From positions 33,469 to 97,468 of the forward strand of contig CAYYVQ010000005.1 in the NCBI GenBank assembly GCA_964475205.1: a stretch of DNA of 64,000 nucleotides, written 5' to 3'. Of this stretch, positions 8,819 to 17,566 are shown piece after piece. The notes below the pieces were generated by a model. The model was not told the DNA's origin. It ran no database searches and saw only the letters and a program-made list of their open reading frames with translations. The DNA is from CAYSRM01 sp964475205 (GTDB lineage Bacteria > Verrucomicrobiota > Kiritimatiellia > UBA8416 > CAYSRM01). Positions within the stretch are counted from its first letter, which is position 1, and the number at the start of each line of letters is the position of its first letter. Both the position numbers and the translations under genes were made by a program.

Positions 8819-8859
8819 CGGATTTTTCCCGCCGTCGGCGGAAAAATCCGAAATGGTCG
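8810..8859. repeat. Perfect 20-bp inverted repeat (hairpin)
   Basis: The left arm CGACCATTTCGGATTTTTCC (8810-8829) is perfectly complementary to 8840-8859, with a 10-base loop (CGCCGTCGGC) that can itself pair. It could act as a transcription terminator after the tRNA or be part of the repeat cluster. It lacks a clean T-tract on the distal side. Confidence 0.7.
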
Positions 8860-9133
8860 AGCCTCCTTCGAGATATCCGAACCTGGTTCGAGGGCCACTA
8901 TCGGCGATCCTGACCGACCCCCGCGCTTCGCGCGGTGATACTACCCCGGCAGGCCGCCCGCCAGCGCTCCGCGCTGTCATGCGTCCTGCTCCTACCCGCA
9001 CCCGCCGTGACAGCTTCGCTGGCGGCCTGCCTGCATAGTACCCGAGGCGCGAAGCGCCGCGGGGGGTACCGTCTACCGTTCATGACGGGTCTTGTCTCTC
9101 AAAGTAGGTTCGAATATCACGAAGGAGGCTCGA
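8857..9133. repeat. 277-bp palindromic mini-element (MITE-like)
   Basis: The outer arms are 28 bp with 26 matches: 8857-8884 begins TCGAGCCTCCTTCG, and 9106-9133 is its reverse complement except at two positions. Internal blocks are also inverted: GGCAGGCCGCC and CGCCAGCG near 8950-8975 against CGCTGGCGGCCTGCC near 9020-9035, and GCGCTTCGCGC against GCGCGAAGCGC. There is no coding content. The structure resembles non-autonomous palindromic elements mobilised in trans. Only one copy lies in this window. Confidence 0.65.
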
Positions 9134-9145
9134 CTCCGTATTACG

Positions 9146-9400
9146 ATGTTCTGGGTTTACATACTCTATAGCCCAACATTTGACCGCTATTATAAAAGCC
9201 AGACTGAAAATCTGACAGACAGACTCATAATGCATTTCGAGGCCAAAACAAAGTCTACATGCTCCGCAAAAAACTGGCTGCTTGTCTTCAGACAGTCCCT
9301 TAACCCGCATATCTCACAGGATTTCGTAGTGAGAGCGTGGAAAGTGCTTCTGCGGGGGTGCGAATTGGTAAAACGCCTGAGAATTTATAAAGAGGTATAA
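9146..9400 (+). pseudogene. GIY-YIG endonuclease-like gene (UPF0213 type), broken by a mini-element
   Basis: From the ATG at 9146 the protein reads MFWVYILYSPTFDRYY, then DRLIMHFEAKTKSTCSAKNW and LVFRQS. This matches the N-terminal half of single-domain GIY-YIG proteins, with the second motif degraded (YYKSQT where YYVGxT is usual). From 9300 the frame runs into the left end of the TTAA-flanked element, so the last ~30 residues are not family sequence. Probably inactive. Confidence 0.6.
9300..9377 (+). repeat. Element A, left-end fragment
   Basis: TTAA followed by CCCGCATATCTCACAGGATT and about 55 further bases matches 41751-41828 nearly throughout, including the GCGGGGGTGCGAATTGGTAA stretch. 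After 9377 the similarity ends and no right terminal repeat is present, so this is a truncated copy that disrupted the GIY-YIG gene. Other copies lie at 41751-41934 and 16081-16110. Confidence 0.75.
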
Positions 9401-9449
9401 TTGGACAGAATCAACAAATTTATCGTATATTTCATAGTAGAAAACTTTT

Positions 9450-9629
9450 TTAGCCTGATCTATTCATCAACTTCGTGATAAGAGTGCGCATGTTGCTTTA
9501 GATCAATGGCTTTGTGCAGATAGCCGGGTGTAGGCGCATAGACATGCGTCAAAATCGGCTGGCCAGCAAAGTCGTTGAGATGAAGTGACATGAACACTCG
9601 TAATAGATTTTTATGAATAGCTCGGGTTA
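9450..9629. repeat. Element C, 180-bp mini-element (copy 1)
   Basis: This 180-bp unit is about 90% identical to 28255-28434. The terminal inverted repeats are TTAGCCTGATCTATTCAT at the left and ATGAATAG plus CTCGGGTTA at the right. The interior carries ATCGGCTGGCCAGCAAAGTC and is itself weakly palindromic near the ends. Both copies have TA at each end, as expected for TA-targeting (IS630/Tc1-like) mobilisation. No coding capacity. It fills most of the gap before the Ldh gene. Confidence 0.75.
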
Positions 9630-9701
9630 GGATATGTATTTTTTTTAACAATACAAAATCCTATATTTACAATACAAATATCCAAAATCTAGAAACAAAC
9701 T

Positions 9702-10835
9702 ATGGCCAAAGAAGAAAAATTTATTCCCTTTGATGTGATTGAAAAATTCATGGTTGATGTGATGGTAAAAGCCAACATCCCGGAGGATGATGCCAGGATA
9801 GTGGCAGATGTGCTGGTTAAAGCAGATAAACTTGGTGTTGATTCGCACGGGGTAAACAGGCTTAAACCCATATATCTGGACCGGATCAATGACGGCATCC
9901 TTAATCCGGTTACCAATTTTGAGGTAGTGAAGGAAGCGCCTGCTACAGCAGTAGTTGACGGACATAATGGTATGGGCCACGTTATCGCATACAAGTCTAT
10001 GCAAATGGCCATTGATAAAGCCAAAAAGTATGGTATGGGGATGGTTGCTGTAAGAAATTCGACCCATTATGGTTTTGCCGGTTACTATCCGCTGATGGCT
10101 ACCGGACAAGACATGATAGGCATAACCGGAACCAATGCCAGACCTTCTATTGCACCTACCTTTGGTGTGGAAAACATGTTGGGAACCAACCCATTGACTT
10201 TCGGAATGCCCAGCGATGAAGGTTTTCCCTTTTTACTGGACTGTGCTACCTCCATTACCCAGCGCGGCAAGGTTGAATTATACGCCCGCCAGGGCAAAGA
10301 AATGCCCAAAGGATGGGTCATTGATAAAAACGGAGAATCGAAAACGAACTCTGTAGAAGTACTGGAAGACCTGATAGCTGGAAGAGCTGCATTTACACCG
10401 CTGGGTGGAGTGGGAGAAGAAACAGGAGGCTACAAGGGTTATGGATATGCTACGGTTGTAGAAATTCTCTCTTCTGCCCTGCAACAGGGCGCCTATCTGA
10501 AAATGCTTTTGGGCGTTAAAGATGGCAAAAAAGTTCCGTATCCCTTAGGCCATTTCTTTATTGCCATTGATATAAATGCTTTTACCGAACCCGCTGACTT
10601 TAAAAAAACCACAGGCGATATTCTCAGAAAACTGCGTGCTTCTCAGAAGATGCCGGGAGAAAAGAGAATTTATACAGCAGGAGAAAAGGAGCATGATGCC
10701 TGGATTTACAGAAAAGACAAAGGGGTTCCCTTTAATGATGCTTTATTTGAAGAATTTGCCGGAATGTGTAAAACGTATGGTCTGGAAGAATATCTTCCCC
10801 ATTTTAAGCAACAATTTCCGGTTTCCAGAATATAA
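9702..10835 (+). CDS. Ldh family oxidoreductase (malate/L-lactate dehydrogenase type)
   Basis: This 377-residue cytosolic NAD(P)-dependent 2-hydroxyacid/2-oxoacid oxidoreductase belongs to the MDH2/YlbC/ComC family. Visible landmarks are ADKLGVDSHGVNR near residue 45, the catalytic-site RNSTHYGFAGYY around 112-123, and TNARPSIAPTFG with NPLTFGMP. The product could be malate, lactate or ureidoglycolate-type; this cannot be decided. The gene and its leader are AT-richer than neighbours, and there is no Shine-Dalgarno sequence before the ATG (AGAAACAAACT). That is Bacteroidetes-like and suggests transfer. Confidence 0.9.
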   Translation: MAKEEKFIPFDVIEKFMVDVMVKANIPEDDARIVADVLVKADKLGVDSHGVNRLKPIYLDRINDGILNPVTNFEVVKEAPATAVVDGHNGMGHVIAYKSMQMAIDKAKKYGMGMVAVRNSTHYGFAGYYPLMATGQDMIGITGTNARPSIAPTFGVENMLGTNPLTFGMPSDEGFPFLLDCATSITQRGKVELYARQGKEMPKGWVIDKNGESKTNSVEVLEDLIAGRAAFTPLGGVGEETGGYKGYGYATVVEILSSALQQGAYLKMLLGVKDGKKVPYPLGHFFIAIDINAFTEPADFKKTTGDILRKLRASQKMPGEKRIYTAGEKEHDAWIYRKDKGVPFNDALFEEFAGMCKTYGLEEYLPHFKQQFPVSRI

Positions 10836-10976
10836 TAAAATCCCCTGCTGTCATTTACACCTGAGCCCCGCTGCATCCAAAATAGGCCAATCAAATGACA
10901 TGTTATTTCTGGGACAGGACATCAGGAAAATCTACAAGGCGAGATAAAAACATGAAAGGATTTTTCTCAGGATAAA

Positions 10977-11966
10977 ATGGATTGGTCTCGTTTACAGGAT
11001 ATTCTTGTGGTTTGCATTCCGGTTTTCGCCATGATTGCGTTGGGAAAAGGATTGGAATTGCGCGGAATTCTAGGAAAGGACCGGCGTAATTTCATCAACT
11101 GGCTGACCTATAATCTGGCACTGCCGGCCCTTATTTTCCGCGGAGTTGCTACCCAGCGGTTTATTGAGCTTTTTGATGTGCCGCTTCTTGCGGGACCGGC
11201 ATGCGCCATTATTATTACATGCATAATATTTGTTCTCCTGGGGTTGGCGTTTAAAATCAGGGGGCCGCTGGCGGCAGCTTTTATTTTCGGAACGTTCTGG
11301 GCAAATGTTTCATATATGGGCTTTCCGCTTGCAAACAACGCATATGGAAGCGAGGGCATGACCAGCGCCGCGATTTACAATGCCTTTGTAATGCCGTTTT
11401 CCGTTATCCTCGGATTTCTAATGATAGGAATCTACGGCGATAGCAAGAGCGGGGGTGGAATTGGCGGTAGGATTCGCGGCGCTTTTTTAAATCCCCTGGT
11501 AATATCCGCCTTCCTGGGAATAGTAACGGCACTGGTTGCCGAAGTGTTCCGGGATCCGGAAGGACGGTTGCATCTGGCGGCTCCGGTTTCTGCATTGCTT
11601 GAACTTGCCGGTTCCTTCCTGGAGCTCATAGGGGCAATGGGCTTGCCGCTTGCGCTTCTGTCTATTGGCGGTTCCATGCATCTTGCGGAAACAAAAAAGC
11701 GCATGGGACTGCTTTCGCTTGTTCTGACGGGCAAGCTGATAGTGTTGCCCCTATTAACGTTGCTTATCATTCGTATTTTTTTTCCGGGCGCGGACACCGT
11801 TACCCTTGGTGTGGCAGTGATGTTGACGGCTATGCCCAACGCGGTTGCCAGTTTTGTAGTGGCCCGTCAGATCGGTGTGGAAGAAGGTTTCGTTTCCTCG
11901 ATGCTGGTTATCAGCACAGGATTGAGTATTTTCAGTCTGCCGGTATGGTTGTACTTTGTGTTGTGA
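10977..11966 (+). CDS. AEC family (auxin efflux carrier-like) transporter
   Basis: The protein has 329 residues and about ten hydrophobic segments in two repeats, starting PVFAMIALGKGLELRGILG and NFINWLTYNLALPALIF, with the central break followed by FLGIVTALVAEVF and AMGLPLALLSIGGSM. This is the AEC fold, whose bacterial members carry malate, malonate and other carboxylates. Because it follows the Ldh-type dehydrogenase on the same strand (141-base gap), a dicarboxylate or hydroxyacid substrate is plausible. That is inferred from context only. Confidence 0.88.
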   Translation: MDWSRLQDILVVCIPVFAMIALGKGLELRGILGKDRRNFINWLTYNLALPALIFRGVATQRFIELFDVPLLAGPACAIIITCIIFVLLGLAFKIRGPLAAAFIFGTFWANVSYMGFPLANNAYGSEGMTSAAIYNAFVMPFSVILGFLMIGIYGDSKSGGGIGGRIRGAFLNPLVISAFLGIVTALVAEVFRDPEGRLHLAAPVSALLELAGSFLELIGAMGLPLALLSIGGSMHLAETKKRMGLLSLVLTGKLIVLPLLTLLIIRIFFPGADTVTLGVAVMLTAMPNAVASFVVARQIGVEEGFVSSMLVISTGLSIFSLPVWLYFVL

Positions 11967-12075
11967 GCGCTGTAAACTCGAAGCTATTGTAAAGCGGGAT
12001 TATTGCTGCAATATAAGGGGATGAAGTTTATACTGCTCTGAATTAAAACAGCCGCAGGAAGGAAGGGCGGGCATA

Positions 12076-14757
12076 GTGAAGACTTTGATCGAGTTGATTG
12101 ATGCCCTGGAGCAACGGGGCGATACTGTCTGCCTTCTCGAGTTCAGTCCGGACAAATTGTCTCGGACAAGTTACAGAGTCCTCGGTTCGGAAGTGAAAGC
12201 GCTGTCGGCAGGGCTGATCGCCGCGGGACTGAAGCAAGGGCAAAGGGTGGCAATGTCCGCCGGAGTGGGCGCGGATTCGCTTACAACGATGCTCGCGGTA
12301 ATTTATGCCGGCGCAGTAGTGGTTCCGATCGACACTCAAATGGGCGATGACGGCCTGCGTCACGTTCTCAAAGACAGCAGTCCCAGTTTCCTGTTCACCA
12401 CCTCAGATATTGCTGAAAGAATTGGCCGCCTGGAACCCGGCGCGTCCTGGATTACGGCGCTTTTTGATGAACCGGGAAAAGACGGTCACTGGCGCAAGTA
12501 CATGGAAAAGCCGGAACGCTTGAACGTTCCTGACATTAACCCGTCCGACCAGGTTGTCCTCTTTTATACATCCGGCACTACCGGCGCTCCAAAGGGGGTG
12601 CCGCTGAAACATTCGAACCTGGTGTATCAGATTAAGATGTTGGACCAACAACGAATTGCCGCAAGCGGGGATAATCTGCTCCTGGCGCTGCCCATGCACC
12701 ATGTGTATCCTTTTGTGATGGGGTTGCTTGTTCCTCTTTTTTTCGGCGCGTGTATTGTTGTCCCGGCCGCCTTGACGGGTCCCCAGATCATGCGCGCTGT
12801 TCGGGAAGGAGAAGTCACCGCGATCATCGGTGTGCCTCGGTTTTACCGGGCTTTATATGACGGCATGCAAACGCAGATTAAATCTCGCAACACAGTTTTG
12901 CGGACTTACCTGCGCATGTCTGAAAAGCTCGCCTTGTTTCTGTACGGCAAAAACTGCGCGTCTGCGGCCCGGTTAATAATGGCGCCATTGCGTAAAAAGG
13001 TCGCGCCGGGGCTCAGGCTGATGGCCAGCGGCGGCTCGGCGCTGGATCCGGAGTTGGGCCAGTGGCTGGAAGCTGTAGGCTGGCAGGTTGTAGTTGGTTA
13101 CGGTCTGACTGAAACTTCACCGCTTCTTTCGCTTCGTCTTCCCGGCGGCTGCCCGTTAAAAAGCATTGGAAGACCTGTGCCTGGAACGGAGATCCGGATT
13201 GATCTTCATCATCAAAAGCCCGGATCTGACAACGCTAAAGGTAAAAGCGGCTCGGAACAAGGCGAAATCCTGGCAAAAGGGCCGGGTGTATTCGATGGGT
13301 ACAGAAATCTTCATAAAGAAAACAAAGAGTCTTTCACCCGGGATGGTTTTTTTCGCACCGGAGATCTGGGCTATCTTGATGGCCAGGGCTGCCTTTATGT
13401 AACAGGCAGGATTTCCACGATGATTGTTACTGAAGGCGGCGAAAATGTTCAGCCTGAAAACGTGGAAGCGGAATATTCAAAGCATTCTTTAATAACAGAA
13501 ATAGGTTTATTGGAAAAAGACAGAAAGCTTGTGGCCCTGGCGGTTCCCGACAAGTCCGCAGCCGGAGGCTTGAATACTGAAAAAATAAACAGCCTTGTTT
13601 TGGAGGCAGTAGGCGAGGTGTCCCGCAATCTGCCCTCATACATGCGAATATCCGATGTGCGGGTAACTACTAGAAGTCTGCCTCGCACCCGGCTCGGAAA
13701 GATAAGACGCCACATTCTTGAGGAACGATGGGAAGAAGCAGGTGAAAAAGAAGCAGGCCAGGTCAAGGCTGGACCAATAGCGTTCGAAGAGATGTCAGAT
13801 TCAGACCGCCTTCTGCTTGAGAACCCTGTTGCATCCCGGGTTTGGCAATGGCTTGCGGATCGCTATAGCGACAAACGCCTGACCCCGGATACGAGCCCGC
13901 AGCTTGATCTTGGCATCGATTCCATGGGATGGCTTAACCTGAGTCTTGATTTAAACGAAGCGGCCGGGGTGGAACTTGACGAAACTGCCATTGCCCGTGT
14001 GGACACCGTGAGAGATCTGCTCAACGAGGTTGTCGATGCTGCAACCGGCGACAGAGAAACTTTTGATCCCGTGGAAGACCCTGGCTCTGTATTAGACTCA
14101 TCTCAGCGCCGCTGGCTGCCGCCCCGACGAAAAATCGAGTCGGCGCTCTTTAATATTATTTACCTTGCCGGGGGCGCTCTTTTCCGTTTGATGTACCGCA
14201 TTGAAGTCTCGGGAAGGGATAATGTTCCACCTGATGAGCCCTGTGTTTTGACGCCGAACCATGCAAGTTATCTTGATCCATTTGTTCTCGGTATTGCGCT
14301 TGGACGAAGACAATTAGGCAATACCTGCTGGGCAGGAGCCACGGTTGCTGCTTTTGATACGGCTCTAAAAAGACGCGGCAGCCGCCTTGCCCTTGTTCTC
14401 CCGATTGAACCGAGGCGCGGAGCCATGTCGGGTATTGCGTTTGCTTCCTTTGTGCTCCGGCGCGGATACAACCTTGTCTGGTTTCCTGAAGGTATGCGGT
14501 CTCCGGATGGCGCCCTGCAGGAATTCAAGCCCGGGCTTGGCTTTGTGCTCAGCCGCTTGTCGGTTCCGGTCATACCTGTGTCGATAGAAGGAACCTACGA
14601 AGCCTGGCCGACGCGACGTAAATTTCCCAGGCCGGGAAAAATCAGGATCACTTTCGGCCCGCCGACTGATGTTTCAACGCTGAAAGCTCGCGGCAAAGGC
14701 AAAGAAGATCCGGAAAAGATCGTATCCGGATTGCAGAAATTGATGTCCGGAAATTGA
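12076..14757 (+). CDS. Acyl-adenylating enzyme / ACP / glycerolipid acyltransferase fusion (Aas-like)
   Basis: The 893-residue protein starts with GTG. Domain order: an AMP-forming ligase (FYTSGTTGAPKGVP at about 157-170, GYGLTETSP at about 340, RTGDLGY near 430, PRTRLGKIRRH near 545); a carrier-protein domain with the phosphopantetheine serine in LDLGIDSMGW (about 610-620); and a PlsC-type acyltransferase with NHASYLD (about 728) and FPEGMRSPDG (about 806). Aas proteins re-acylate lysophospholipids, but the usual order is acyltransferase then ligase, without an internal carrier. This enzyme may load an acyl group on its own carrier and pass it to a lysolipid. Confidence 0.88.
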   Translation: MKTLIELIDALEQRGDTVCLLEFSPDKLSRTSYRVLGSEVKALSAGLIAAGLKQGQRVAMSAGVGADSLTTMLAVIYAGAVVVPIDTQMGDDGLRHVLKDSSPSFLFTTSDIAERIGRLEPGASWITALFDEPGKDGHWRKYMEKPERLNVPDINPSDQVVLFYTSGTTGAPKGVPLKHSNLVYQIKMLDQQRIAASGDNLLLALPMHHVYPFVMGLLVPLFFGACIVVPAALTGPQIMRAVREGEVTAIIGVPRFYRALYDGMQTQIKSRNTVLRTYLRMSEKLALFLYGKNCASAARLIMAPLRKKVAPGLRLMASGGSALDPELGQWLEAVGWQVVVGYGLTETSPLLSLRLPGGCPLKSIGRPVPGTEIRIDLHHQKPGSDNAKGKSGSEQGEILAKGPGVFDGYRNLHKENKESFTRDGFFRTGDLGYLDGQGCLYVTGRISTMIVTEGGENVQPENVEAEYSKHSLITEIGLLEKDRKLVALAVPDKSAAGGLNTEKINSLVLEAVGEVSRNLPSYMRISDVRVTTRSLPRTRLGKIRRHILEERWEEAGEKEAGQVKAGPIAFEEMSDSDRLLLENPVASRVWQWLADRYSDKRLTPDTSPQLDLGIDSMGWLNLSLDLNEAAGVELDETAIARVDTVRDLLNEVVDAATGDRETFDPVEDPGSVLDSSQRRWLPPRRKIESALFNIIYLAGGALFRLMYRIEVSGRDNVPPDEPCVLTPNHASYLDPFVLGIALGRRQLGNTCWAGATVAAFDTALKRRGSRLALVLPIEPRRGAMSGIAFASFVLRRGYNLVWFPEGMRSPDGALQEFKPGLGFVLSRLSVPVIPVSIEGTYEAWPTRRKFPRPGKIRITFGPPTDVSTLKARGKGKEDPEKIVSGLQKLMSGN

Positions 14758-14838
14758 CATGCAATCTTTACATTACGGTTTCAATGTAATATCATGCCAA
14801 ACATGTTCAGAAATTCCAGCACTTGACAGATAGGCATT

Positions 14839-14883
14839 AAACGGCAGTTGAACGGTGTGATTTATTGAGTTCAACTGCCGTTT
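14839..14883 (+). terminator. Terminator-like hairpin after the acyltransferase fusion
   Basis: A perfect 15-bp stem, AAACGGCAGTTGAAC (14839-14853) with GTTCAACTGCCGTTT (14869-14883), with a 15-base loop and followed by TTTT. It sits about 80 bases past the stop of the upstream gene and before the kinase, so an intrinsic terminator is the likeliest reading. The rest of this 265-base gap holds only a small TTACATT/AATGTAA hairpin. Confidence 0.6.
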
Positions 14884-15022
14884 TAACGATAAATCAACAT
14901 ACCGCAAACTTTTGCGGCAGTGAGCCTTTTAATCGGCGCGCCGGATGTAAGCTTTTGTATTGTATGATCAATATAGCATCTCAGGCGTAAGCAGTTTGAT
15001 CTAAGAATATATGTGAGACGAA

Positions 15023-16078
15023 ATGAGCGAAGAGCAGAATTTAAATAGAGCTGAAAAAAAAGCCGGTAGGGTCAAAAAGACAATTACCATACAGGACCGC
15101 AAAGTATTTGATCTGGCTAAAGCCCGGAGCCTTAGACGCGCCCAGGGCGTTATCCCGGATAAGCCGTCTAATGTTCCAAATTCAAATATGCCGCGCATGC
15201 CGAGAAAAGGCGCTGGTCCTGCAGGCGGCGCCAGCAAGAAAGCGTCTACCCCGCGAACAAGCCCGAAATTCTTCAGCAAGAGGTACAAGGTAATTTCAGA
15301 GATCGGACGCGGTGGATCGGCTGCGATTTTCAAGGCGAAAGACACCTTTCTTGATGCCGATGTTGCCATCAAGGTGCTGCCGAGGAAAGTTGTTGCCGAC
15401 CCGGCCACACGGGAACGGTTTAAGAATGAAGCCCGGATTGCAATGCAACTGGCCCACGAAAACATTGCCCGGCTGTTTCATTTTGATGTCGAAATAGGGC
15501 GTATGTACCTTGTAATGGAGTATGTGCCCGGGGAGGATTTCCGCAAGATTATCGAACATTCGGCTCCTTTGGACCTGGAAGTTGTCCTTGATATTGCTCA
15601 TTCGCTTTCAATTGCCCTGGATTATGCTCATCGACACAGCGTATTCCATCGGGATCTTAAGCCGGAAAATATCATGCTTTCGGATCGCGGCCGCCTTAAG
15701 GTCATTGATTTTGGAACAGCCCGCGGCCTGCATTTGAAAAAGCTTAAAACCGAGGGAGTATATCTGGAAGGTACACCCACTTATGCTGCGCCCGAACAAT
15801 TTCAGGACAACAAGCCTTCAGCGGCTTCGGATATTTACTCGATGGGGGCGGTTATACAGGAAATGTTAACCTCTCAACCGATCTATCCATTTGACATTTC
15901 TCCTGAAGAAGTGTTAAAGCGCGAGCCTGCGCCCATGCCTGAATTCGTTCCCCCTGCTGTGCAGGAGGTTATATCGCGCGCTCTGTTGACTGATCCAAAT
16001 GAGCGCTGGCACACTCCAGAAGAATTTTATAACGCGATTTATCAGGCTGCCGTAGAAGTCACAGCTAAGGATGCTTGA
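15023..16078 (+). CDS. Serine/threonine protein kinase (PknB type, soluble)
   Basis: The protein has 351 residues: a basic, disordered ~85-residue N-terminus, then a Hanks-type kinase domain. The glycine loop is GRGGSAAIF, the ATP lysine is in VAIKVLP, the catalytic loop HRDLKPENIML (about 209-219), the metal loop DFGTAR, and the P+1 segment GTPTYAAPEQF. There is no transmembrane segment and no sensor domain, so it is cytosolic. The activation segment has few Ser/Thr (TEGVYLEGTPTY). Substrates cannot be inferred. Confidence 0.93.
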   Translation: MSEEQNLNRAEKKAGRVKKTITIQDRKVFDLAKARSLRRAQGVIPDKPSNVPNSNMPRMPRKGAGPAGGASKKASTPRTSPKFFSKRYKVISEIGRGGSAAIFKAKDTFLDADVAIKVLPRKVVADPATRERFKNEARIAMQLAHENIARLFHFDVEIGRMYLVMEYVPGEDFRKIIEHSAPLDLEVVLDIAHSLSIALDYAHRHSVFHRDLKPENIMLSDRGRLKVIDFGTARGLHLKKLKTEGVYLEGTPTYAAPEQFQDNKPSAASDIYSMGAVIQEMLTSQPIYPFDISPEEVLKREPAPMPEFVPPAVQEVISRALLTDPNERWHTPEEFYNAIYQAAVEVTAKDA

Positions 16079-16080
16079 CA

Positions 16081-16110
16081 TTAACCCGCATATCTCACAC
16101 TGCGGGTTAA
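16081..16110. repeat. Element A, terminal repeats only (TTAA-flanked)
   Basis: TTAACCCGCA (16081-16090), ten bases TATCTCACAC, and TGCGGGTTAA (16101-16110) form a perfect 10-bp hairpin two bases after the kinase stop codon. The sequence is the terminal repeat of element A with the interior missing and TTAA at both ends. It may now serve as the kinase transcript's 3' hairpin. The remaining gap to 16329 has no visible gene. Confidence 0.65.
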
Positions 16111-16329
16111 TCAATTCGGATACCGATCACCACTGACTGTAACGGTTCATAAACAATGTAATTAATCGTGAGAGGGTTCGCGCCGAGACAGTACGCCAGA
16201 GCTTACTGGGTTTCCTGGCTCCGCTTCTCAAAAATGTTGCTTTCTTTTTATGTTGTCGAAAAGCCTGTTGGCCCTTAAAATTGCGGCATTTACGACCGTA
16301 ATAGCAGCAAAAGAGAAAGGCCGGTGTTT

Positions 16330-17547
16330 ATGACTCGTTTTTTATTGCATATTTTTATTCTTCTGTTTGCCGGTTATGCTGTCCACGGTGAACCAGGCAG
16401 CTCGTGGCAATCCTGGAGAAGTTCCAATAGGGACGGGAAGTCCGAAGACAAAGGCCTGCTGAAAGCGTGGCCGGAAGGCGGCCCGGAGAAGCTCTGGGAA
16501 AAAAACAACCTTGGCAAGGGTTTTTCAAGCGTAACGGTTGCGGACGGACGCGTATTTATAACCGGCGCGAAAAACGGAAAATGTGTGGTCTACTGTCTTG
16601 ACATGAAAGGTCAGACCTTGTGGGAGACGGAACACGGCGCGGCATGGACCAGGAGTTACGCGGGCTCGAGAGCATCAGTTACCATAGACAGAGATAAGGC
16701 ATATCTTCTTTCAGGACATGGCAAGCTTGCTTGTTATGAAATTGAATCAGGAAAGATGGTCTGGTCGCGGAAAATGAGCGAGTTTGGAGGCAAAACTCCG
16801 AATTGGGGTTATGCCGAGTCAGCGCTGGTTGTCAACGGTAAGGTTATAGTCAGTCCGGGCGGCAAAAACTGTATTGTGGCGCTTGACAAGAAAACCGGCC
16901 GCGCGATATGGAAAAGCAGGGGCAATGGAGCCTCCGCTCATTACTGTTCGGCAATACGGGTGCCTTATCGAGGAAAACACATGATTGTAAACGGCAACCG
17001 CGGCGGTATATTTGCAGTGAGCGAATCTGACGGTGAAACACTCTGGTCCAACGGTTTTTGTTCAGGTAATACGGCTAATTGTCCCACGCCTGCCTTTAGT
17101 GATAATTATGTATTCTGGGCCAACGGATACGGCAAAGGCGGCATCTGCCTTAAAATCAGCTTTTCCGGAACAGAAGTAAAAGCTACAGAGGCGTGGCGGA
17201 CTAAAGACATGGTCTGTCATCATGGCGGATATGTGATTCACAACGGTTATATTTATGGCAACAACAATAAGGGATGGTCATGTCTCGACCTCAAGACCGG
17301 AGAAAAGAAATGGTTTGCCAAAGGTGTCGGCAAAGGATCTCTTTGTTATGCTGATGGCATGCTATACTTGTTCGGTGAGCGCGGAGGCAACGTTGCACTG
17401 GCAGTAGCATCGCCGGAGAATTTTGAAATGACCGGCAGCTTTTCAGTATCCGGCAAGGGCCCGAGCTGGGCGCATCCGGTTGTGACCGGCGGACGCCTGT
17501 ACCTGCGCTACGGAAACAATCTATATTGCTACAATGTCCGTAAGTAG
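16330..17547 (+). CDS. Exported PQQ-like beta-propeller repeat protein
   Basis: About 405 residues. The ATG at 16330 is chosen because GAAAGG ends nine bases upstream; an in-frame GTG at 16324 is too close. The signal peptide is MTRFLLHIFILLFAGYAVHG. The mature part repeats the PQQ/quinoprotein blade pattern (CLDMKGQTLWETE, CYEIESGKMVWSRK, ALDKKTGRAIWKS, AVSESDGETLWS, CLDLKTGEKKWFA), predicting a seven- or eight-bladed propeller outside the cytoplasm. Dehydrogenase residues are not recognisable. Such proteins are common in PVC genomes, often without known function. Confidence 0.88.
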   Translation: MTRFLLHIFILLFAGYAVHGEPGSSWQSWRSSNRDGKSEDKGLLKAWPEGGPEKLWEKNNLGKGFSSVTVADGRVFITGAKNGKCVVYCLDMKGQTLWETEHGAAWTRSYAGSRASVTIDRDKAYLLSGHGKLACYEIESGKMVWSRKMSEFGGKTPNWGYAESALVVNGKVIVSPGGKNCIVALDKKTGRAIWKSRGNGASAHYCSAIRVPYRGKHMIVNGNRGGIFAVSESDGETLWSNGFCSGNTANCPTPAFSDNYVFWANGYGKGGICLKISFSGTEVKATEAWRTKDMVCHHGGYVIHNGYIYGNNNKGWSCLDLKTGEKKWFAKGVGKGSLCYADGMLYLFGERGGNVALAVASPENFEMTGSFSVSGKGPSWAHPVVTGGRLYLRYGNNLYCYNVRK

Positions 17548-17566
17548 TCACAAGGCTTACATTTAA

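Noticed and set aside
8742..9038. Reading frames through the palindromic element near the tRNA
   Set aside because: Coding-like text arises from the repeats; frames occur on both strands and have no ribosome site.
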